Positions 33,075 to 37,583 of a stretch of 37,583 bases of DNA are shown one piece after another. This stretch comes from SAR202 cluster bacterium Casp-Chloro-G3 (GTDB lineage: Bacteria > Chloroflexota > Dehalococcoidia > Lucifugimonadales > UBA3495): NCBI GenBank assembly GCA_002816715.1, contig MUCJ01000002.1, positions 1-37,583 on the forward strand, written 5' to 3'. Made by a program: the position numbers and the translations under genes. The notes under the pieces were generated by a model. That model saw nothing but the letters and a program-made list of their open reading frames with translations, ran no database searches and was not told the DNA's origin. Numbering within the stretch: position 1 is the stretch's first letter; each line of letters starts with the position of its first letter.

Positions 33075-33869
33075 ATGCCCTCTATTTCCGCGTTCATTCT
33101 TGGCCTGGTGCAGGGTCTAACCGAGTTCCTGCCGGTTTCCAGCTCCGGGCACCTGGTAATTGCCTCCAAGCTGCTGGAATACCAGTCGCCGGGATTGATC
33201 CTGGAAACCGTAGTCCACATCGCCACTACCCTGGCGGTAATCATCTACTTCCGTAAACGGTTTGCCTCAGTTATTGTCGGTGTTTTCAACGACATCGACA
33301 GTCGCAAGCTGGTTCTCATGCTTGGCTTGTCGTTCTGCACTACTGCCGTGATCGGGATTGGACTGGATCAAAGCGGAGTCATTGATTTGGTGTTTGACTC
33401 ACCGGTCTTCGTTGGTGCCATGCTGCTGGTAACCGCCGGTGCGTTGTTCTCGGTATTGCGCTTGCAGCCTGCCGCAGAATCCGACCAGCCGTTGCAGATT
33501 TCCTGGAAGGTGGCGGTTCTGGTGGGACTGGCCCAGGGAGTTGCAATTTTCCCGGGCATCTCTCGTAGCGGGTTTACGATTGTTGCCGGGCTTTGGGGAG
33601 GAATGGGACGGAGATCAGCCGCCGAGTTCTCCTTTTTATTATCGGTGCCCACCATCCTGGCGGCGTCGCTGTTTGAGTTGTGGCGAGAACCTGACCTGGC
33701 AATTGGCGACGGTCAGGCCATGATTGTTGCCGGAGTTGTTGCTTTCATCACCGGAATGGCGGCCATTCACTGGTTAATGCGCTGGCTACAGCGGGGCCGT
33801 TTGTGGTGGTTTGCCGGCTATTGCGCTTTAATTGGAAGCGCTTCGGTGGCATATTGGGGGTTCTTCTAA
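33075..33869 (+). CDS. uppP: Undecaprenyl-diphosphate phosphatase
   Basis: A 264-residue integral membrane phosphatase (BacA/UppP) that recycles undecaprenyl pyrophosphate to the monophosphate lipid carrier for peptidoglycan and other envelope polymers, and confers bacitracin tolerance. Active-site blocks are QGLTEFLPVSSSGH (13-26) and PGISRSG (160-166). About seven to eight hydrophobic helices cover the rest. ATG 33075 has no clear Shine-Dalgarno. It follows glmS by 79 bases in the same direction, probably in the same transcript. Confidence 0.94.
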   Translation: MPSISAFILGLVQGLTEFLPVSSSGHLVIASKLLEYQSPGLILETVVHIATTLAVIIYFRKRFASVIVGVFNDIDSRKLVLMLGLSFCTTAVIGIGLDQSGVIDLVFDSPVFVGAMLLVTAGALFSVLRLQPAAESDQPLQISWKVAVLVGLAQGVAIFPGISRSGFTIVAGLWGGMGRRSAAEFSFLLSVPTILAASLFELWREPDLAIGDGQAMIVAGVVAFITGMAAIHWLMRWLQRGRLWWFAGYCALIGSASVAYWGFF

Positions 33870-34270
33870 GATGGGTGTTCGCCAAGAAGACGATCATTCC
33901 ATATAGCGGGAACGCTACCGGCATTAGAGCAATCGCATATCCTTGAGATCAGATAGTGAAATCAGACAGTCCACTTGCAACTTCTGTGATGTCCAAGCCG
34001 TAATGGCTAAATGCGTCATTCCGGCGTAAGCTGGAATCCAGGGAATGAAACTGGACGCTGGCTTTTGCCGGTGCGACTCTGGCGCCTTTGCGGGGTAAGA
34101 TGCGATTGCCCTGCTACAAGCTTTTCCCCGTCTTGCCGCCATCGTTGGTATGCTGTAGAGTCTAAGACGCGTCTGCTGCGCAGCATTTAATTGGATGGTG
34201 CCAGGGTGCTGGCGGCAAAACCCTGCTAATGCAGACATCGTCTTTCCCAAGGCAAATTTAGGCAGGCTAG
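33870..34270. other. Intergenic region before thrB
   Basis: About 400 bases without a supported gene. It holds a family 3 repeat copy (34014-34079). Neither a clear promoter for thrB nor a terminator for uppP could be seen. Confidence 0.5.
34014..34079. repeat. Dispersed repeat, family 3, copy 2
   Basis: CGTCATTCCGGCGTAAGCTGG, then AATCCAGGGAATGAAA, then CTGGACGCTGGCTTTTGCCGG and TGCGACTC. Start and second half match the copy at 29437-29518 in the same orientation; the middle differs in length. Confidence 0.65.
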
Positions 34271-35185
34271 ATGAACCCAATCCGCGTACTCTCCCCCGCG
34301 ACCACCGCTAACCTTGGCCCAGGGTTCGACTGTCTGGGTATGTCCGTCGATTTGTGGAATCGGCTGGATGTGTTGCCCGCCGAAAACGGCAGCCTGCCGC
34401 TGGTAGAGGTCATCGGTGAAGGTGAAGGCGAGTTGCCCACCGACAGCCGCAATCTGGTCTACCAGGCGATGGAGTTTCTGTTCCGTGAAGCGGATGAGAG
34501 CCTGCCTCCCTTGCACTTAATTTGTCATAATAAAGTGCCGCTCAGCCGTGGATTGGGCAGCAGCGCCGCCGCCATTGCCAGCGGACTGGTCGCGGCCAAC
34601 GCTCTATGTAGCCATACCTTTTCTTCCAACGAACTGCTGGAGATGGCTGCCACCATTGAAGGTCACCCGGACAACGTCGCCGCCACGATTTTCGGCGGGC
34701 TGAGATTGGTGATTAGCGATCAGGATAAGCTATACACCGTGCCGATCAGCATGCCGTCGGAAGTCCATGCGGTGTTGCTAGTCCCCGAGGTCAGGATTGC
34801 CACCGAGGACGCCCGGCGAGTGCTTCCGGACATGGTCAGCGTAGCCGATGCGGTTTTCAACATGGGGCGCATTGCGCTCCTGGTGGCGGGCATGACCACC
34901 AACCACCCGGAATATCTGAGCGTCGCGACCCAAGACCAAATGCACCAGCCCTATCGCCAGACAATATTCCCGGCGATGAAGGTGATCTTCAAAGCAGCCC
35001 GGGACGCCGGAGCTTTGGGGGTGTTCCTTTCCGGCAGTGGCTCAACCATCATGGCGTTGACGCAGGGACGGGAGATGACGGTGGCCTACGAGATGGCTGA
35101 AGCGGCCCGTCAAACCGAGTTAGAGTATACAGTCGAAGTGACTAAACCCACCTTGCTGGGCGCACACCTGGTCGATTCTGGATAG
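34271..35185 (+). CDS. thrB: Homoserine kinase
   Basis: A 304-residue GHMP-family kinase that phosphorylates homoserine in threonine synthesis. It has the N-terminal SPATTANLGPGFDCLG (8-23), the ATP-binding P-x3-GLGSSAA loop (94-100), EGHPDNVA (130-137), and the C-terminal glycine motif SGSGSTIMAL near 254-263. Length is normal. A modest AGGCAGG lies just before ATG 34271. It is followed in the same direction by lysC 64 bases on, so two steps of the aspartate pathway are adjacent; hom and thrC are not in the window. Confidence 0.94.
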   Translation: MNPIRVLSPATTANLGPGFDCLGMSVDLWNRLDVLPAENGSLPLVEVIGEGEGELPTDSRNLVYQAMEFLFREADESLPPLHLICHNKVPLSRGLGSSAAAIASGLVAANALCSHTFSSNELLEMAATIEGHPDNVAATIFGGLRLVISDQDKLYTVPISMPSEVHAVLLVPEVRIATEDARRVLPDMVSVADAVFNMGRIALLVAGMTTNHPEYLSVATQDQMHQPYRQTIFPAMKVIFKAARDAGALGVFLSGSGSTIMALTQGREMTVAYEMAEAARQTELEYTVEVTKPTLLGAHLVDSG

Positions 35186-35249
35186 CGGCCTGTGCGCCTC
35201 AGCGGTTTCGGACTCAACCAGTTAATTTGTTTTCATTAGGTTTCGATCA

Positions 35250-36479
35250 ATGGCATTGGTAGTCCATAAATATGGCGGCAGTTCGGTGGCCGACGCGGAG
35301 CGAATCCGAAATGTGGCCAGGCGTATCGTCAGGGTCAAGGACTCTGGTTTAGATATCGTGGCGGTGGTATCGGCGATGGGCGACACCACCGACGATCTAA
35401 TCGAACTGGCCCACACCGTTTCGTCAGACCCAGACCCTCGGGAAATGGACTTGCTCCTGTCCACCGGAGAACTGGTGTCCTGCACCTTGCTGACCATGGC
35501 TTTGCGCTCTTTGGGTTATCCGGCCATCAGCCTCAGTGGGCCTCAGGCTGGTATTCACACCGACACCATGTACGGGCGGGCCCGCATCCACAGTGTAGAC
35601 CCCGACCGTATCAAATCCGAGCTTCAGAAAGGCCGGGTAGTGGTGGTGGCTGGCTTCCAGGGCATAACCGAAGACCTGGACATCACTACCCTGGGCAGGG
35701 GCGGCTCCGACACTACCGCCGTGGCCCTGGCGGCAGCTTTGGGCGCAGAACGGTGCGACATCTATACTGATGTCGAGGGTATCTACACCGCCGACCCGCG
35801 GATAGTCCCGAATGCCAGAAAGATGTCGGAAGTGGGCTATGAAGAGATGCTGGAGTTGGCCAGCTATGGGGCTAAAATGCACCCCAGGTCAATTGAGTTG
35901 GGCGCGGTGTATCAGGTTCCGATCTACGTGGCGTCCAGCTTCACCGACGCACCGGGCACTTTGATCCAGCAATCAGCAGATGAGCGCAAAATGGAAAATA
36001 GAATAAAAGTCACTGGAATTGCCACCCAAGCCAACGTAGCCAAGATCACTGTGCGCGCCGTCCCCGACCGGCCCGGTATCGCCGCCGCATTGTTTGAGCC
36101 GCTGGCTAAGGGTGGGATCAGCGTGGACACCATAGTGCAGAATACCAGCGAGGAGCGCACCACCGATATCAGCTTCACCGTCAGTCGGGCTGATCTGCCC
36201 CACGCCTTACGGGAGGTTGAGTCCCTTAAAGAGACTCTGGGAGCCGCTAGCGTGTTTAGCGACCCCACGCTGGCATCGGTGAGTGTTGTTGGTTCGGGTA
36301 TGCAAAACACCCCTGGTTACGCCTCGCGCATGTTCCGCATTTTGGCCGATGGCAACGTGAACATTGACATGATAACCACCTCTGAGATTCGCATCTCCTG
36401 CATTGTCAGGGAGGAGCAGGCCGCCGAGGCTGTCCGCCTCCTGCACCGAGGATTTCAACTTGATATGGAAGGCCAGTAG
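35250..36479 (+). CDS. lysC: Aspartate kinase
   Basis: A 409-residue monofunctional aspartokinase, first step to lysine, threonine and methionine. The kinase domain (1-240) has KYGGSSV (7-13), STGELVS (71-77), GRGGSDTTAVALAAAL (149-164) and the YTDVEGIYTADPR block near 172-184. Two ACT domains follow (about 263-335 and 342-405), so feedback control by lysine and/or threonine is expected. In some relatives (B. subtilis, Corynebacterium) an internal start makes a separate beta subunit from the ACT half; ATG 35988 in the right region could play this role but has no clear Shine-Dalgarno. The ATG start has a weak TTAGG at 9 bases. Confidence 0.95.
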   Translation: MALVVHKYGGSSVADAERIRNVARRIVRVKDSGLDIVAVVSAMGDTTDDLIELAHTVSSDPDPREMDLLLSTGELVSCTLLTMALRSLGYPAISLSGPQAGIHTDTMYGRARIHSVDPDRIKSELQKGRVVVVAGFQGITEDLDITTLGRGGSDTTAVALAAALGAERCDIYTDVEGIYTADPRIVPNARKMSEVGYEEMLELASYGAKMHPRSIELGAVYQVPIYVASSFTDAPGTLIQQSADERKMENRIKVTGIATQANVAKITVRAVPDRPGIAAALFEPLAKGGISVDTIVQNTSEERTTDISFTVSRADLPHALREVESLKETLGAASVFSDPTLASVSVVGSGMQNTPGYASRMFRILADGNVNIDMITTSEIRISCIVREEQAAEAVRLLHRGFQLDMEGQ

Positions 36480-36485
36480 ACGGGC

Positions 36486-37235
36486 GTGCCAGATCCTGAG
36501 TCGCCCTTGTCTGAGCCGTTGCAGTCCCCGTTTCTTTCAATAGTAATTCCGGCTTATAACGAAGAATCCCGTATTCTAGAGACTCTGGGGCAGGTGGTCG
36601 AGTTTCTGGCCTCCCAGAGCTACTCTTGGGAGGTGGTGGTGGTAGACGACGGCAGTACCGACGGCACCGCCTCGTTGGTCAGCGACTTCGCCTCCAGACA
36701 TTCCAGCGTTCGCCTGATTACCGTGCCCCACCGGGGTAAGGGCTGGGCGGTCAAGCACGGCATGCTGGACGCCGCCGGTGCCTATCGCTTCCTCTGTGAT
36801 GCGGATCTCTCCATGCCGATTGAGCAGGTGGAACGTTTCTTGCCGCCCCAGTTGGACGGTGTTGACATTGCCATTGGCTCTCGTGAAGCGCCCAATTCCA
36901 GGCGCATTGGTGAACCCGCCCGTCGGCACACCATGGGGCGGTTGTTCAACGGTCTGGTGCGGGTTTTGGCGGTGCCTGGCCTGGACGATACTCAGTGCGG
37001 CTTCAAATGCTTCAGAGGCGAGATTGTATCGGAGTTGTTCCAACGGCAGACCCTGGACGGGTTCGCCTTTGATGTCGAATTGCTTTTTATGGCGTACCGG
37101 TCTGGGATGAAGATTCAAGAGGTGGGTATCGATTGGTACTATCGGGATCAGAGTAAAGTTCGTCAGATACACGACTCGTTCGCAATGACCCGCGATCTAC
37201 TAAAAATCCGCTGGCGACATAAGAGGCGACGATAG
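36486..37235 (+). CDS. Family 2 glycosyltransferase, polyprenyl-phosphate type
   Basis: A 249-residue GT2 enzyme like dolichyl-phosphate glucosyl/mannosyltransferases (ALG5/DPM1 type), which load a sugar onto a polyprenyl phosphate at the inner membrane face. Motifs are LSIVIPAYNEE (17-27), VVVDDGSTDGT (51-61), the metal-binding DAD (105-107) followed by LSMP, and DDTQCGFKCFR near 166-176. It has no membrane segment. The start is GTG 36486, six bases after the lysC stop, so translation may be coupled, though the Shine-Dalgarno is poor. Nothing links its chemistry with aspartate kinase; the position seems incidental. The acceptor may be undecaprenyl phosphate, the product of UppP encoded upstream. 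Confidence 0.87.
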   Translation: MPDPESPLSEPLQSPFLSIVIPAYNEESRILETLGQVVEFLASQSYSWEVVVVDDGSTDGTASLVSDFASRHSSVRLITVPHRGKGWAVKHGMLDAAGAYRFLCDADLSMPIEQVERFLPPQLDGVDIAIGSREAPNSRRIGEPARRHTMGRLFNGLVRVLAVPGLDDTQCGFKCFRGEIVSELFQRQTLDGFAFDVELLFMAYRSGMKIQEVGIDWYYRDQSKVRQIHDSFAMTRDLLKIRWRHKRRR

Positions 37236-37583
37236 CGTTTTGTGTAGGAAATTGTGGGGGTATCTGCTAGAAAGACAAATGGGCCCCGTGTTTTCTGGCT
37301 GTCTGGTAATGGGCGTGTCTAAACAATTTGTTTGGGTTTAGTTGGGAATTATCTGGGTTATCGATATGGGCAGCCAACCCACGATAGATCATCTCCTTTT
37401 GGAGCCAAAATGGACTTGACCTGACGTGTGGATTTATTGTATTTACTTAAGTAAGCTTTTTTATGAGGACTTCTTCCGAATAGATCATTGAAATGGCTAG
37501 TACACCTTCGCGCAGTTCTTTCGGTAGTTTTAATATGCTCATCGCTGCTAATTTCGGTGAGCTAAACTACCGAGATATTTAGC
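37236..37583. other. Intergenic end of window with structured elements
   Basis: No gene is supported. A perfect 12-base palindrome TTACTTAAGTAA lies at 37443-37454, and a nested hairpin at 37521-37573. The hairpin has an outer stem TCGGTAGTTT/AAACTACCGA of 10 pairs and an inner stem GCTCATCG/CGGTGAGC of 8 with one G-T pair. A 29-codon open frame (37493-37582) covers the same bases. Confidence 0.45.

Noticed and set aside
37493-37582. Small 29-codon gene at the right end
   Set aside because: No ribosome-binding site, no recognisable peptide family, and the same bases form a nested hairpin; more likely chance.
1-37583. CRISPR array, prophage, insertion sequence or rRNA
   Set aside because: No regularly spaced direct repeats with unique spacers, no transposase, integrase or capsid-like genes, and no rRNA-like sequence were seen on reading both strands.

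Overview
The window is bacterial chromosome. It has about 29 protein-coding loci on both strands, one tRNA, many short dispersed palindromic repeats, and no rRNA, CRISPR array, phage or insertion sequence that I could see. My best guess is an uncultured Chloroflexota (Dehalococcoidia or SAR202-like). That guess rests on the split methylmalonyl-CoA mutase, tandem family III CoA-transferases, fumarylacetoacetase-like and amidohydrolase-2 enzymes, an RNase J next to ftsK, and frequent GTG/TTG starts. It is inferred from gene content only; no search was run.

Layout. 1-6.1 kb is accessory: a fumarylacetoacetate-hydrolase-family enzyme, a MOSC protein and a seven-Asp-box propeller on the minus strand, then a C1 peptidase/alpha-beta-hydrolase gene broken by two in-frame stops and a Nudix hydrolase on the plus strand. 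6.4-13.1 kb is a minus-strand catabolic cluster. In transcription order it holds a hot-dog hydratase, two CaiB/BaiF CoA-transferases, a benzoylformate-decarboxylase-like ThDP enzyme and an amidohydrolase. tRNA-Arg(UCU) follows. 13.6-19.3 kb on the plus strand holds the B12-binding subunit of methylmalonyl-CoA mutase, the housekeeping run yceD-rpmF-fabD-nusB-acpP, and one long frame joining a family 4 uracil-DNA glycosylase to a complete RNase J. 19.6-23.8 kb holds ftsK, a PHP-domain phosphoesterase and an orphan peptide-type ABC ATPase that ends tail to tail on holA. 25.1-29.3 kb on the minus strand is a propionyl/methylmalonyl-CoA operon: mutase large subunit, unknown membrane protein, acyl-CoA dehydrogenase, epimerase. 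29.8-33.9 kb on the plus strand is a cell-wall precursor block, glmR-glmS-uppP. 34.3-37.2 kb holds thrB, lysC and a family 2 glycosyltransferase.

How the genes work together. The mutase large subunit, its separate B12 subunit and the epimerase would convert methylmalonyl-CoA to succinyl-CoA, so odd-chain or branched acyl-CoA breakdown (with the acyl-CoA dehydrogenase) feeds the TCA cycle. The 6.4-13.1 kb cluster looks like activation of an organic acid by CoA transfer, then hydration and 2-keto-acid cleavage, but its substrate cannot be read from sequence. GlmR, GlmS and UppP act on the supply of UDP-GlcNAc and of the lipid carrier for peptidoglycan.

The points most worth checking are the UDG-RNase J fusion with a possible internal start, the peptidase frame with two nonsense codons, the CoA-transferase pair in which one member lacks the catalytic aspartate, the AT-rich membrane protein inside the mutase operon, the operator-like dyad in the mutase promoter, and the families of dispersed hairpin repeats.
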